Below are positions 1 to 7,696 of a stretch of DNA of 46,610 nt, one piece after another. The DNA is from a virus. The position numbers and the translations under genes were made by a program. The DNA lies in the IMG/VR virus record IMGVR_UViG_3300050138_000417, positions 1-46,610 of that record; one strand, given 5' to 3'. The notes under the pieces are model-generated. The model was not told the DNA's origin, did no database searches, and saw only the letters and a list, made by a program, of their open reading frames with translations. How positions within the stretch are numbered: the first letter of the stretch is position 1; each line of letters opens with the position of its first letter.

Positions 1-1141
1 CCGGCAATCCCGGCGTATGTGGCAGCACGCACACCAAATCTTGTGACGCGCCACTCGTGCGCTGAATGCGAATACTCGCATCAACCACATCCAACGCCGT
101 ATTTGAACCGGGAGCCGTCGTTCCCGAAAATCCTGCATCCGCTATGTTCAAGCTGAAAGACGTTGTACTATTGTCATTAATCGTGCCCACAAGATAGAGC
201 GGTTGCAGCGTGTCGGCTTTCGAGGCATATACATTTCGTCCGGTGATGTTGGCCGACAAGGCACCAAGCGGAACAGTGACGGCTATTTTTCCATTTACAG
301 TGTGATCAATGACGATGACTTGTGAAGATACGGGCGACACTGTTGTTTCGCCGGATGCTTCTGTGAGGAATGAAACGGCAATGACATGAGAACCGTTCGT
401 TACGTTTCCGGCACCACTACCCAGCACGGCGGTTGGCTGTAATGGCGGAAGCACAAATGAATCGGCCAAGAAAATACCGTGCAGTTGATTGTGCGCCTTT
501 GCGTAGTACAACTGCCCTGTTTCGTAATCAATGGCATACGGTCGCGAACCGTTGGCTTTGTCAAAAATCGCAGTCGGCGGATACAGGTACACGGCATCCG
601 GCGGTCCAGGTGTTAGTGTTTTTGTCGCGACGTCTGCCAGACCTTTCGACGTGACGTACCAGCCCTGCCCACCGGCTGTCACAAAGGTATTGTTCGTGAG
701 TCCAAGTACGATCAAACGCTTCCCGCCAAAGATCGGTGAACCTCCGTTGAAAACATTGGCGCCTGCTGACGGTACAATAACACCACCGCCGCCTGTTCCT
801 CCGCTGCTGATGCTGCTACCGGATGTTCCTCCTGGAGCGCCCGTGCCGTCACCCGTGCCGACGCCGCTGCCCGTGCTGCTGCCGCCGCCAGATGTCGGCG
901 CCCCGCCCGTGCCCGCGACCGCCATTGGTGTCCCGCCGAGAATGACCCCGCCCGCATTCGCGATATTGAACTTCCGGAGACCCGGCCGCTTCCGCAATGC
1001 CCCGCCGTGCGCGTTCACCATCTCGACAGACGCATTTTGAGAGGCGCGCAACGAGTCCTCAGCCAAATTCGGCTCCAGGGTGTTCCAGTCGAGGATCACC
1101 CCGGAATGCCCGAGCGTGTAGATGGAAATTTTGCCGGCCAC
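1..1141 (-). CDS. Virion structural protein, N-terminal part (cut by window edge)
   Basis: This frame runs from a GTG at 1141 off the left edge without a stop, so it has no complete entry of its own. The first 60 residues carry GHSGVILDWN (11-20) and GGALRKRPGL (46-55), an N-terminal pattern I associate with tail or connector proteins of many podo- and siphoviruses. Residues about 75-120 are Gly/Ser/Thr-rich low complexity, followed by a beta-rich region. The frame joins exactly, without a stop, to the frame that enters at 46610 (end 46075), giving 558 residues on a circular molecule. The GTG lies 5 nt after the stop of the upstream gene and its ribosome site is weak, so translational coupling is likely. 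Virion role is sure from context; the exact position in the tail is not. Confidence 0.8.
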   Translation of the reverse strand, partial: MAGKISIYTLGHSGVILDWNTLEPNLAEDSLRASQNASVEMVNAHGGALRKRPGLRKFNIANAGGVILGGTPMAVAGTGGAPTSGGGSSTGSGVGTGDGTGAPGGTSGSSISSGGTGGGGVIVPSAGANVFNGGSPIFGGKRLIVLGLTNNTFVTAGGQGWYVTSKGLADVATKTLTPGPPDAVYLYPPTAIFDKANGSRPYAIDYETGQLYYAKAHNQLHGIFLADSFVLPPLQPTAVLGSGAGNVTNGSHVIAVSFLTEASGETTVSPVSSQVIVIDHTVNGKIAVTVPLGALSANITGRNVYASKADTLQPLYLVGTINDNSTTSFSLNIADAGFSGTTAPGSNTALDVVDASIRIQRTSGASQDLVCVLPHTPGLP

Positions 1142-1146
1142 GACAG

Positions 1147-1542
1147 TTAGCCGCCGAGGAACATTTCAGCCGTCGCGCTGGCTGTGTCAGACGTGTAGCT
1201 GATCGCCGTGAATCCCGCGGTCGCGGACGTACTGGCGCACCAGTTGCAAAACACGCCACCCGGCTGCACCTTGACCGCCGCGACAAATGCCCCGCCTTGG
1301 TACGTCATCGTCAGGAGGATCACCGCCGTCGCGTGGGTGTTCTTGAAATAGAACTGAAGGACATTCGCACACGGCAGATCGAACGCATGAATGTTGTAGT
1401 TGTCCGCCGCCAGCGTGATGGCGTCGAACTTCCCGGCCACGCCGTTGTACGAAATCGCCCCAATCGAGCGATTGACGATGTTGACACCGGACGCATCTTG
1501 CTGATTCAACACCAGCGACAGGTTGTTTTGTGAGACAGACAT
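1147..1542 (-). CDS. Conserved virion-associated protein, unknown
   Basis: 131 residues, no recognised domain. The sequence is Ala/Thr/Val-rich with alternating polar and hydrophobic stretches, suggesting a compact beta protein such as a decoration or fibre-base subunit (inference). The start has a good ribosome site (AAAGGA) followed by CATTTATG. It sits inside the late virion cluster, just upstream of the RKRPG-type structural protein. Function is assigned from context only. Confidence 0.75.
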   Translation of the reverse strand: MSVSQNNLSLVLNQQDASGVNIVNRSIGAISYNGVAGKFDAITLAADNYNIHAFDLPCANVLQFYFKNTHATAVILLTMTYQGGAFVAAVKVQPGGVFCNWCASTSATAGFTAISYTSDTASATAEMFLGG

Positions 1543-1553
1543 AAATGGTCCTT

Positions 1554-1724
1554 TTACTTGTGCAGCCCTTGCAAAATCGTCGCGAGACGCGCCTGCTGGC
1601 CGGTTTTGCCGGAGGCGCCCTGATGGGTCTTAGCAAATCCCATCGGTGACTCACCGGCGGCGTGCGCTTTCTTCGTCAACGCGCCGGGATGAGAAATTGC
1701 CTTCTGAATCCAATGTTTCGCCAT
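1554..1724 (-). CDS. Small conserved phage protein (MAKHWI family)
   Basis: 56 residues beginning MAKHWIQKAISHPGALTKKA and ending in a basic, Gln/Leu-rich helix. Proteins of this pattern (MAKHWI..A...PGAL ... at the N terminus, about 55-70 residues) are common next to virion genes in tailed phages and have no known function. A longer in-frame extension exists upstream, but the ATG at 1724 is 1 nt past the upstream stop (1726-1728) and gives the family N terminus, so I chose it. Confidence 0.8.
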   Translation of the reverse strand: MAKHWIQKAISHPGALTKKAHAAGESPMGFAKTHQGASGKTGQQARLATILQGLHK

Positions 1725-1725
1725 A

Positions 1726-2460
1726 CTACATGCCCAGCCCCCAGCCGAGGAACAAATCCTCGACCACATCAGGCTCTTGTTCCTCGCGCGGGGTCAACCG
1801 CACCAGGAGGTTTTGTTTTTCCGTCGCGTAGACACCCAACCACCCCGGATCGGGCTGTCGTGCCTCGTTGTCTTTCGCACGGGCGTACGCAATCGTCCAG
1901 GCTTTGAGCGCGTTGTCGGCACCGCCGGGCACGAACAAATTGTCGCTGTCTTTCGTGATCGTCGGCAACGACGGGTTGTACACCAATCGTACCGGAATGT
2001 CGGTCGTAAATGTGGGAGCCGTCAAAATTTTGGGCGGGCCAATCGGCGACCCGACGCCGGTCAGTTGGTAGTACACCTGTCGTGCCGGCGAACTGAAGGC
2101 CGCGAACGGCGACTGCGTGCGCGCGACGGCGAAGTCGGCTTCTTTGTACTTCTTCGGCACGAATGTAATCGCGCGCGTCGAGGATGTGATGGTCGTGTCG
2201 GCCGGTTCGATCAACTGCACGCGGAAGCAGTCTTGTGGAACACCCGAGATTTCCATTTGGTTCGCGCGCAACACGAGTCCCGGATCGGTCGCCACTTTGA
2301 AGTAGTGATCCTGATGCAAGTCCAGAATCGCGCCCCAGAGGTCCGTTTTGCCGTTGTCCATGATGGACGCCAGCTCAGGGTCCGACCAGAAGCGCGCGAC
2401 CGGCTCGACGAGCTGGGCGCGGACTTGCGTGATGATGTTGGCGACGGTCGTGGCGGCCAT
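1726..2460 (-). CDS. Head-tail connector or adaptor-like virion protein
   Basis: 244 residues. It begins with a helical stretch (TTVANIITQVRAQLVEP) and has the repeated pattern of a beta-rich core with helical ends. Position between portal/capsid genes and tail proteins, length, and a C-terminal helical pair (ALKAWTIAYARAKDNE) fit the adaptor or tail-tube-A-like proteins that sit under the portal in podoviruses. This is inference from context and general sequence character; no diagnostic motif is visible. The start ATG directly abuts the TAA of the upstream small gene. Confidence 0.65.
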   Translation of the reverse strand: MAATTVANIITQVRAQLVEPVARFWSDPELASIMDNGKTDLWGAILDLHQDHYFKVATDPGLVLRANQMEISGVPQDCFRVQLIEPADTTITSSTRAITFVPKKYKEADFAVARTQSPFAAFSSPARQVYYQLTGVGSPIGPPKILTAPTFTTDIPVRLVYNPSLPTITKDSDNLFVPGGADNALKAWTIAYARAKDNEARQPDPGWLGVYATEKQNLLVRLTPREEQEPDVVEDLFLGWGLGM

Positions 2461-2583
2461 TTATTTCGTCCAGGCGGGCACGGCAATCGTCGTGTGGTTC
2501 GGTCCGGGTACATTCAGCCAACCGAAATGCTGGTACGAATGGTACAGATGTGCGCTGATCAGGAACAGCAACATTTTCTGCAT
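2461..2583 (-). CDS. 40-residue membrane-type small protein
   Basis: The 40-residue frame begins MQKMLLFLISAHLYHSYQ and has a strong ribosome site (AAGGAG) overlapping the stop of the upstream gene. The N-terminal half is hydrophobic and could be one membrane segment; the rest is aromatic and Pro-rich. The stop codon abuts the start of the 1726-2460 gene, so it is embedded in a tightly packed operon. No function is recognised; the strong ribosome site and exact packing argue that it is real. Confidence 0.65.
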   Translation of the reverse strand: MQKMLLFLISAHLYHSYQHFGWLNVPGPNHTTIAVPAWTK

Positions 2584-2593
2584 CGCGCGCTCC

Positions 2594-2995
2594 TTAATTG
2601 GCGGTGTTCGCCGTCGAATTCTCGTTGATGGTCGTGTTCAGACGCATATAGCCTTCCCACGTCACCTGTCCGACCGCGCCGGCGGCGCTGACATCGAGCA
2701 GGAAATCCTTGTCCTGCGTCAACTGCACGCCCGTGCTGCCGAAGTCGTAGTTGGCCTGTCCGCCAACACTGACATCAATCGCGGGTGTGATGAGAATGGG
2801 AGTGCCCGCCGAATCCTTGAACGTCCACGTCTTGCCGGCGCTGCCTGCCGTGATGGTGACGTTGATACTCTGAATCCAAATGCTGTAGTTGACGCGCGCC
2901 GTGACCAGCGTTTGATCGTCAGTCGCCGCTGCAATCGCCAGCGAACCGCTGATGTCGCGATATTGGCGTCGTCGCCGAAGTGCTCCGTCGTCCAT
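2594..2995 (-). CDS. Virion protein, beta-rich, unknown
   Basis: 133 residues, with a short basic N terminus (LRRRRQYRD) and then a Thr/Ala/Val/Gly-rich region typical of beta-sandwich capsid or tail decoration proteins. The start codon is 1 nt past the upstream stop (2997-2999), with AGG inside that stop region. I see no family motif; the virion role comes from its place in the late operon. Confidence 0.7.
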   Translation of the reverse strand: MDDGALRRRRQYRDISGSLAIAAATDDQTLVTARVNYSIWIQSINVTITAGSAGKTWTFKDSAGTPILITPAIDVSVGGQANYDFGSTGVQLTQDKDFLLDVSAAGAVGQVTWEGYMRLNTTINENSTANTAN

Positions 2996-2996
2996 G

Positions 2997-3200
2997 TTAG
3001 CCTCGAACCTTCTTCAACTCGTGGTCACTCGGAATTCGATCGCTCGGCCCCGGCACCACGATGCGTTTCTCCGCGGGGAGCGCCGCGAGTTTTCCGGCGA
3101 GGTACTGGATGACACCATAGATCGCGTTCGCATTCGCGATCGCCTGCGCGTGTTCCTGTTGCTTCTCGGCCAGCTCCCGTTCGATCTCTGCGCGCTCCAT
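2997..3200 (-). CDS. Small coiled-coil protein
   Basis: 67 residues. Residues 1-45 form a predicted charged coiled coil (ERAEIERELAEKQQEHAQAI...), followed by a short basic tail with VVPGPSDR. GGAGG precedes a CATTTATG start. It is probably a small structural or assembly factor made with the virion genes; function unknown. Confidence 0.7.
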   Translation of the reverse strand: MERAEIERELAEKQQEHAQAIANANAIYGVIQYLAGKLAALPAEKRIVVPGPSDRIPSDHELKKVRG

Positions 3201-3230
3201 AAATGTCCGTCCTCCCAGACGATAGCGTGA

Positions 3231-3261
3231 AGCCTATCAAGACGTGATGCCTTGATAGGCT
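3231..3261. terminator. Perfect 11-bp hairpin downstream of 3270-3863
   Basis: AGCCTATCAAG (3231-3241) and its exact complement (3251-3261) enclose a 9-nt loop. It lies between the stop of the 3270-3863 gene and the start of the 2997-3200 gene. No T-tract follows on the minus strand, so it could be an RNA-processing or mRNA-stability hairpin rather than a true rho-independent terminator. Confidence 0.6.
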
Positions 3262-3269
3262 CCAGACGA

Positions 3270-3863
3270 TTAGCTGTTCGTGACACCCGTATGCACACCA
3301 ACAGTCGCGTTCGCGGACCAGCCAGCCGTGCCGACCGATTCCACGATGACCTGATCGCCGATGATGGCCGCATTCGCGACCAAATTGACATGCGTGGCAC
3401 CGAAACCCGCGGTACCAATCACGATGGCGCTGCCATCTGCCGCCGCGCCAACCAGCGCCATGTTCGTGCCTTCTGCCGACGTGATGATGTACGCGGTGGT
3501 GGGAGAAACTTCGATGATGAACTTGAATCGAAGTCCTGCCGCGAGCGCCGGCAACGTGACCGTGAACCCGCCCGCGAGCGCGAGCCCGAAGGTCTTATCG
3601 GAATCGGCCGCCGTCAGAAGACGCGTGGTGATCAAACGTTCGTACGCGAAGGAGCCCTGCGCGCCGTTGATGACCGGATTCGTGAGCGTTTTGTTGGTGA
3701 GCGTCTGCACACCGCTGACATCGCCGAGTGCGACAGCCGAACCGGCGACGTTGTGGTACAGCACATCGCTGACCGACCCGACGCCAGCGGCCAGCGACCG
3801 ATCCGGCGCCCGCGCAATCAGATCGGCGGTGGAAGCAAATTTGTGAACGTAATGGTCGGCCAT
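3270..3863 (-). CDS. Head fibre or decoration-like virion protein
   Basis: 197 residues. The stretch VQTLTNKTLTNPVI (about 53-66) is a motif common in phage head fibres, decoration proteins and tail-fibre shafts. The C-terminal two thirds are Ala/Thr/Gly/Val-rich beta sequence with no charged clusters. It is flanked by a strong terminator upstream (3884-3924) and a hairpin downstream, so it is set apart as its own unit, consistent with a separately dosed abundant virion protein (inference). Confidence 0.7.
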   Translation of the reverse strand: MADHYVHKFASTADLIARAPDRSLAAGVGSVSDVLYHNVAGSAVALGDVSGVQTLTNKTLTNPVINGAQGSFAYERLITTRLLTAADSDKTFGLALAGGFTVTLPALAAGLRFKFIIEVSPTTAYIITSAEGTNMALVGAAADGSAIVIGTAGFGATHVNLVANAAIIGDQVIVESVGTAGWSANATVGVHTGVTNS

Positions 3864-3883
3864 GATCGAATCCTTAGTGCACG

Positions 3884-3924
3884 CAAAAAGGACGTTGAGA
3901 GGCGCGGAGTGCGCCCCTCAACGT
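3884..3924 (-). terminator. Rho-independent terminator
   Basis: On the minus strand a 14-bp stem (arms 3911-3924 and 3892-3905, one G-U pair) with a 5-nt loop is followed by CC and five T. This is a textbook intrinsic terminator just downstream of the 3935-4429 gene, ending the transcript that carries the capsid genes. Confidence 0.85.
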
Positions 3925-3934
3925 ACCCGTGAAA

Positions 3935-4429
3935 TTATCCGACGATGATGAACCCGTTCGGACCGTCGCCGGTCGTGGTGTCCGACCCACCGGCCGCTGT
4001 GGTTTCCGACGCGACACGAATGCCCGTCGCGAACACGTAGCCTGGCTGGAAGATGGCCGCGATTTCGTCATTGCCGAGCAGCATCGCAAACGTGAATTTG
4101 ACGTTGGCGCCAGACGCGCCACCGGCCACGGTCGCGGAGTCGTTGACTTTGAAGTACGCCGCCGTCGCCGTGTTCTGCTTCTTGGCGTACAACGCGTACA
4201 TCGTGCAGCCGCTTACGGACAGTTCGGGGACGGTCGCGACATCGTGCGTATCCACGTTGCTGAACGTCAAGTACTGGAGCTTTGGATTGCCCTTCTGGGT
4301 CGCCAGCCAGAGCTTGAGGGACTTGAGGAACGCCGAACGCTCCACGGGCGAACTGTTCACCGTGTTGGTGAATTCATTCACCCGCTGCCACACCAGATTC
4401 GCGCCTTCGAGAGCTTTTGCTACCGTCAT
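3935..4429 (-). CDS. Virion protein upstream of terminator, unknown
   Basis: 164 residues: a helical N-terminal third (TVAKALEGANLVWQRVNEF...) then an Ala/Thr/Gly-rich beta region. It is the last gene before the intrinsic terminator 3884-3924 in the capsid transcription unit. Candidate roles are capsid cement or neck protein, but no motif decides between them. Within the 62-nt gap before it (4430-4491) there is only a weak resemblance to the late promoters. Confidence 0.7.
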   Translation of the reverse strand: MTVAKALEGANLVWQRVNEFTNTVNSSPVERSAFLKSLKLWLATQKGNPKLQYLTFSNVDTHDVATVPELSVSGCTMYALYAKKQNTATAAYFKVNDSATVAGGASGANVKFTFAMLLGNDEIAAIFQPGYVFATGIRVASETTAAGGSDTTTGDGPNGFIIVG

Positions 4430-4491
4430 TGTCGTCTACCTCGCCCCGCCAAATGGTGCTGTGACTACTTGGACCGGGTACTACTAGGGGT

Positions 4492-5079
4492 TTACCGCGT
4501 GAAAATCGCGACTGGCGATTCTTTCGGCGTAAAACCGTTGAGGGGCATTTGGCGGGCGGACGGCTTTGCGGCCTTGTCTCCGTATCCGACGCGCTGCCCC
4601 GTTCGCGCTTTGTACGACCGCCATGCGTCTCGCGCACGATGGTCGATGTCCGAGATCATTGTCCGTCGCTTCTGCTGCTCGATGTCAAGTTCGACATCCT
4701 CACACATTTGCGCGACACGTTCCCCTCCACCATTTGCGACCGTGTCGTGGTCTTTCAACCACTGGAGAATGCCGTGCCGGCGCGTCGATTCGCCGATCAG
4801 ATGCCGCACGTAAATGAGATTGTGCTTGGCGAGAATGTCGCCGTCAAGCCCCGCGGACTCGGCGACCAGCTTCTTGTCCAGGTAGTCAAGTTCGACCATC
4901 GCGTTGCTGAAGTGCCGACGCCGCGCCAGGATGAACGCCATCCGATGTCGCGACGGGAACACGACCAGTTGCGAATCGTAGTCGTAGATGGACTGCAACC
5001 ACCACACGGGCGGGTCCGCCAGCTTGAACGGATTTTCCGTCCGGAGATAGTTGCCGAGATGATCGACACGGTTCGGCAC
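4492..5079 (-). CDS. Conserved phage protein (LGNYLRTENPF type), unknown
   Basis: 195 residues from a GTG at 5079. The N-terminal part (DHLGNYLRTENPFKLADPP, WWLQSIYDYDSQLVVFPSR) is a pattern I recognise from hypothetical proteins near capsid genes in other phages; the function is unknown. A longer open frame continues to 5217, but that would overlap 139 nt of the Cys-rich gene 5079-5264, whose TAG overlaps this GTG by one base (TAGTG), so I prefer the shorter, coupled start. An upstream GTG at 5085 is another option. The C terminus is basic and helical. Confidence 0.7.
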   Translation of the reverse strand: MPNRVDHLGNYLRTENPFKLADPPVWWLQSIYDYDSQLVVFPSRHRMAFILARRRHFSNAMVELDYLDKKLVAESAGLDGDILAKHNLIYVRHLIGESTRRHGILQWLKDHDTVANGGGERVAQMCEDVELDIEQQKRRTMISDIDHRARDAWRSYKARTGQRVGYGDKAAKPSARQMPLNGFTPKESPVAIFTR

Positions 5080-5264
5080 TAGCACGTCACCGTTGTCGGT
5101 GGGGCGATCCACGTCGGGCCTATCCACGTCGGTTGCGGATAGTACGGCATTGGAATCCACGGCGCGTCTTGATGTCCGCCGCGCCCGCAATGCGGACAGT
5201 AACCGCAGTTCGGACACGCTGCCTGTTGCGGCTGCACCGGTTGATTCGTTTGAAGCTTGTCCAT
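5079..5264 (-). CDS. Small zinc-ribbon, proline/tyrosine-rich protein
   Basis: 61 residues with CPNCGYCPHCGRGG at 18-31, a compact Cys-rich metal-binding knuckle, followed by a Pro/Trp/Tyr-rich tail (WIPMPYYPQPTW). Similar short Cys-knuckle plus aromatic-Pro proteins occur next to capsid genes in other phages; role unknown. It overlaps the following gene by one base, which suggests coupled translation. Confidence 0.75.
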   Translation of the reverse strand: MDKLQTNQPVQPQQAACPNCGYCPHCGRGGHQDAPWIPMPYYPQPTWIGPTWIAPPTTVTC

Positions 5265-5270
5265 GTGCGT

Positions 5271-5702
5271 TTACCCGAGCGTTCGCGCCAAATTTGCGTC
5301 GTAATCGCCCGAACCCGCGCCATCGACGCCCGCTTCGTACGGGTCGAACTCCTTGTGGAGCAGCTTGACGTTCTGTCGCATCGGGCTGTTGTGGAACTCG
5401 CCCGAGCGGTCCACAACTTCGAGCTTGCCGTCCGCGCGATCGAGCACTTCCTGCGGGATCGGCGTGACGTTGTCCTTCGAGCCCTTCACGCCGACGAGCG
5501 CGATAAACTTCGACGGATTGATCGGATGCTTGCTGCCCATCAGCGGATTCTGCCGCTTGGCGTACGGCACCGCAATCAGCGGAAAGCCGGGATTCTCGCC
5601 CGGATGAATGGTCATGTCCTCGCCGTCGTACCGCACGTTCAGATCGCGATTTGTGCGATTGATCAGCGTGACTGAATCCTTGTAAACGCCCAATACACCC
5701 AT
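5271..5702 (-). CDS. Conserved virion-associated protein
   Basis: 143 residues, starting MGVLGVYKDSVTLINRTNRD with a beta-type N terminus (LNVRYDGEDMTIHPGENP). Proteins of this type follow the major capsid gene in other podovirus-like genomes. Here the HNH gene separates it from the capsid gene, which suggests the HNH gene was inserted between once-adjacent virion genes. The start has AGGAGGGGAG and then CATTTATG. Confidence 0.75.
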   Translation of the reverse strand: MGVLGVYKDSVTLINRTNRDLNVRYDGEDMTIHPGENPGFPLIAVPYAKRQNPLMGSKHPINPSKFIALVGVKGSKDNVTPIPQEVLDRADGKLEVVDRSGEFHNSPMRQNVKLLHKEFDPYEAGVDGAGSGDYDANLARTLG

Positions 5703-5715
5703 AAATGCTCCCCTC

Positions 5716-6234
5716 CTAAATGTCGTTGTCCGAAGTTTGTGTCGCGGTTCGGACAGATTGCCGTTCGTCCCAGTGTAGCTTACGATGGCAGTTCGCGCAT
5801 ATCACATCGCACTTCGCTATTTCGGCATACAGCCGATCGAGACCGAAGCGCCGAATGAATCCAATATGTCCAAGTTTGTTTTTCTTTCCATCTCGATGAT
5901 GAAAGTCCAGACATGCCGGGTGCTTTTCAGTGCACCGAATACAACCGTTTGCACGAGCATCAAGAAGAATTTGCTTTTTCTGTTCATGTGCTCGCTGCCA
6001 AGAATCCCGGTACTGCTCAGGGTTGGCCTTTCGCCATGCTTGTGTTTTCGCTCGCTGTCGTTCGTGATACCCAGGCTCCGCGTAGCGTCGTTGAAGTTTG
6101 GCTTGATTACATTGACGGCAATTTCTTGTTCGTCCGTCGAATGTCCGTGTGCTCGCAATCCATACGGTGTTGGCTTCGGTGTACTCATGTCCACTTCGGC
6201 AATGCGTCGGTCGCGTTCGTTTGTAAAGAGCCAT
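5716..6234 (-). CDS. HNH homing-type endonuclease
   Basis: 172 residues. Cys pairs at C99/C102 and C147/C150 flank the HNH core: LDFHHRD (110-116, catalytic H113 or H114), then a loop and CDVICANCHRKLHW (143-156). A further Cys set (C12, C39, C42) may form an N-terminal zinc finger for DNA binding. The gene lies alone between the major capsid gene and a virion gene, as free-standing homing endonucleases of phages do. It has its own promoter (6252-6281) and a hairpin over its start (6232-6272). The ribosome site GGAGG is 6 nt before the ATG. AT content and codon choice look less GC-rich than in the neighbours, consistent with mobility. Confidence 0.9.
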   Translation of the reverse strand: MALYKRTRPTHCRSGHEYTEANTVWIASTRTFDGRTRNCRQCNQAKLQRRYAEPGYHERQRAKTQAWRKANPEQYRDSWQRAHEQKKQILLDARANGCIRCTEKHPACLDFHHRDGKKNKLGHIGFIRRFGLDRLYAEIAKCDVICANCHRKLHWDERQSVRTATQTSDNDI

Positions 6235-6272
6235 ACTGAACCTCCGAAGGCATTCTACAGAGGCTCAGTATG
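6232..6272 (-). promoter_or_regulatory. RNA hairpin sequestering the HNH ribosome site and start codon
   Basis: On the minus strand, CATACTGAGCCTC (6272-6260) pairs with GAGGTTCAGTATG (6244-6232): 13 bp with one G-U, loop 15 nt. The 3' arm holds most of the Shine-Dalgarno GGAGG (6245-6241) and the whole ATG (6234-6232). Transcripts reading through from the capsid gene should therefore be translation-blocked. Confidence 0.75.
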
Positions 6273-6281
6273 CTTTGTCAA
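6252..6281 (-). promoter_or_regulatory. Putative sigma70-type promoter of the HNH gene
   Basis: TTGACA (6281-6276), 18-nt spacer, TAGAAT (6257-6252) on the minus strand. The -10 lies in the loop of the start-site hairpin, so transcription would begin near 6246-6244 and omit the 5' arm. The Shine-Dalgarno would then sit at the very 5' end of the RNA. Confidence 0.65.
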
Positions 6282-6309
6282 TCGCCTTCTAGTAATACCA
6301 GATTAAGTC

Positions 6310-6325
6310 CTTCAACTCGTTGAAG
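6310..6325 (-). terminator. Weak hairpin after the major capsid gene
   Basis: CTTCAA/TTGAAG with a 4-nt loop lies 9 nt past the capsid stop codon. No clear T-tract follows. It may be a weak terminator or a 3'-end stabilising hairpin. Confidence 0.3.
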
Positions 6326-6334
6326 ATAAAAGGC

Positions 6335-7681
6335 TTAAAGCTCTGGAACAACTACTAGGGTCTGACCCGTAACTCCATCCCACCGAGCACACACCGCCGG
6401 ATTTCCGACGAAGTTCTGCTTGCGGGCGAACCACCACGCCTCGAACGCGTGCCGCGCGTTGTCGCCGACACCATCGCGCACCAGGATGCTGCCATCCTCG
6501 TCCACGAACCGGCCCGGCTCGGCCACGTACTGCTTGGCCTGCATCCGTTTCTCGTCGATGAAGAACACCTGGGACAGTCCCAGCGTCCGAATCGGGGTGA
6601 CGGACACTTCGCCCATCGTGATGTCGCCGGCCGGGTCGCCGAACGCCTTCGTGCCCGGATCGGTCTTCTTGTTGTCCGTCGGCCCGTACGAGTACCGGCG
6701 ATCGGCCTCGGTCAGCTTCAGGAACTCGCGACGCACCGAGGGGTGCATCAGGAGGCGGGACACATTCCCGTTCAACTTCTGGTAGAGCACGTCGGCGGTG
6801 CGCTGCATGGCATCCGTCGCGAGTGCACCCACCGCCGCGACCACGTACGACTTGTAGAGCGGCACGAGGCTGCGCTGCACTTCGTAGTAGTTCGCCCGGT
6901 TGGTGCCGTCGTCGATCAGCGCGGGGAGACCCCAGTACGCATGCTCGTACGACGTGTCGAGGATGTCCGTGACGCCGGAATTGGCGACCTGGACGAGATA
7001 GTCGTCATCCGCCCACGCGGTGTTGACGGCCGCATCGGCGTCGAAATCGAGGCCGGTTTCCGCAACAGCCACGACCTTGACGACACCCGCCCGCAGCGAG
7101 CCGTCCGCCGGATTGACCGCGCCCAGGTACATGCCCACCTGGATAAAGCGGTTGCCGAAGCTGGCGCCCGCGATGTTGCCGGGGTTGTCCACCGCAATCG
7201 CGAGGGTGTTCGTGCCCGGATCGCCCGCTAGCGCGCAGAGAATGCCGCGTCCGTCGCACGACAACGCGAACTCTTCACGCTTGGCGATGTCGTCGATGAT
7301 ACGGGTCATCTCGTCTTTCTTCGCCGAGCGCCACGCCGCTTCGGACGACACGCTGTCGTCCATCGCTTCCTGCGTCAGCCGGAGCCGCGCCATCATCTTG
7401 CGGATGTGGACGGTGCCGTTGATGTGCCGCTGTGCGCCGGCGCCCGCGAACGCGCCGTCTTCGGCGACGAACATCGGGGACGGGTTGCGGCCGACGTGCG
7501 CCTCGAACGTTTGGCCTTTGCCGCCTTTGTAATCCACCTTCTCGACCTTGAACACGTCGGTCAGGGGATTGGTGTTGTTCACACCTTCGGCGATGCCTTC
7601 CTCGAAGACTTCCTTGTAGAGTCCGTAGACGGCGGTGCTGTCCGCGCCGACGCCGGGGGACGATGAGAGAGTCGTGCTCAT
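6335..7681 (-). CDS. Major capsid protein (HK97 fold)
   Basis: 448 residues, the usual size for an unprocessed HK97-fold capsid protein. Features include an extended N-terminal arm, an E-loop-like region with GGKGQTFEAHVGRNPSPMFV (53-72), a long spine-helix segment (AMDDSVSSEAAWRSAKKDEM) and a C-terminal P-domain pattern with MHPSVRREFL and YVAEPGRF. Directly upstream lies a scaffold gene (stop-to-start gap 15 nt) and a promoter before that. The final residues (WDGVTGQTLVVVPEL) and the place in the portal-scaffold-capsid order make the call firm. It forms the icosahedral head shell. Confidence 0.92.
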   Translation of the reverse strand: MSTTLSSSPGVGADSTAVYGLYKEVFEEGIAEGVNNTNPLTDVFKVEKVDYKGGKGQTFEAHVGRNPSPMFVAEDGAFAGAGAQRHINGTVHIRKMMARLRLTQEAMDDSVSSEAAWRSAKKDEMTRIIDDIAKREEFALSCDGRGILCALAGDPGTNTLAIAVDNPGNIAGASFGNRFIQVGMYLGAVNPADGSLRAGVVKVVAVAETGLDFDADAAVNTAWADDDYLVQVANSGVTDILDTSYEHAYWGLPALIDDGTNRANYYEVQRSLVPLYKSYVVAAVGALATDAMQRTADVLYQKLNGNVSRLLMHPSVRREFLKLTEADRRYSYGPTDNKKTDPGTKAFGDPAGDITMGEVSVTPIRTLGLSQVFFIDEKRMQAKQYVAEPGRFVDEDGSILVRDGVGDNARHAFEAWWFARKQNFVGNPAVCARWDGVTGQTLVVVPEL

Positions 7682-7696
7682 GACTGTGTCTGTCCG

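Noticed and set aside
4440-4490. Third copy of the late promoter motif
   Set aside because: The part near GTCCAAGTAGTCACA resembles the spacer and -10 of the two late promoters, but there is no TTGACA-like -35 at the right distance.
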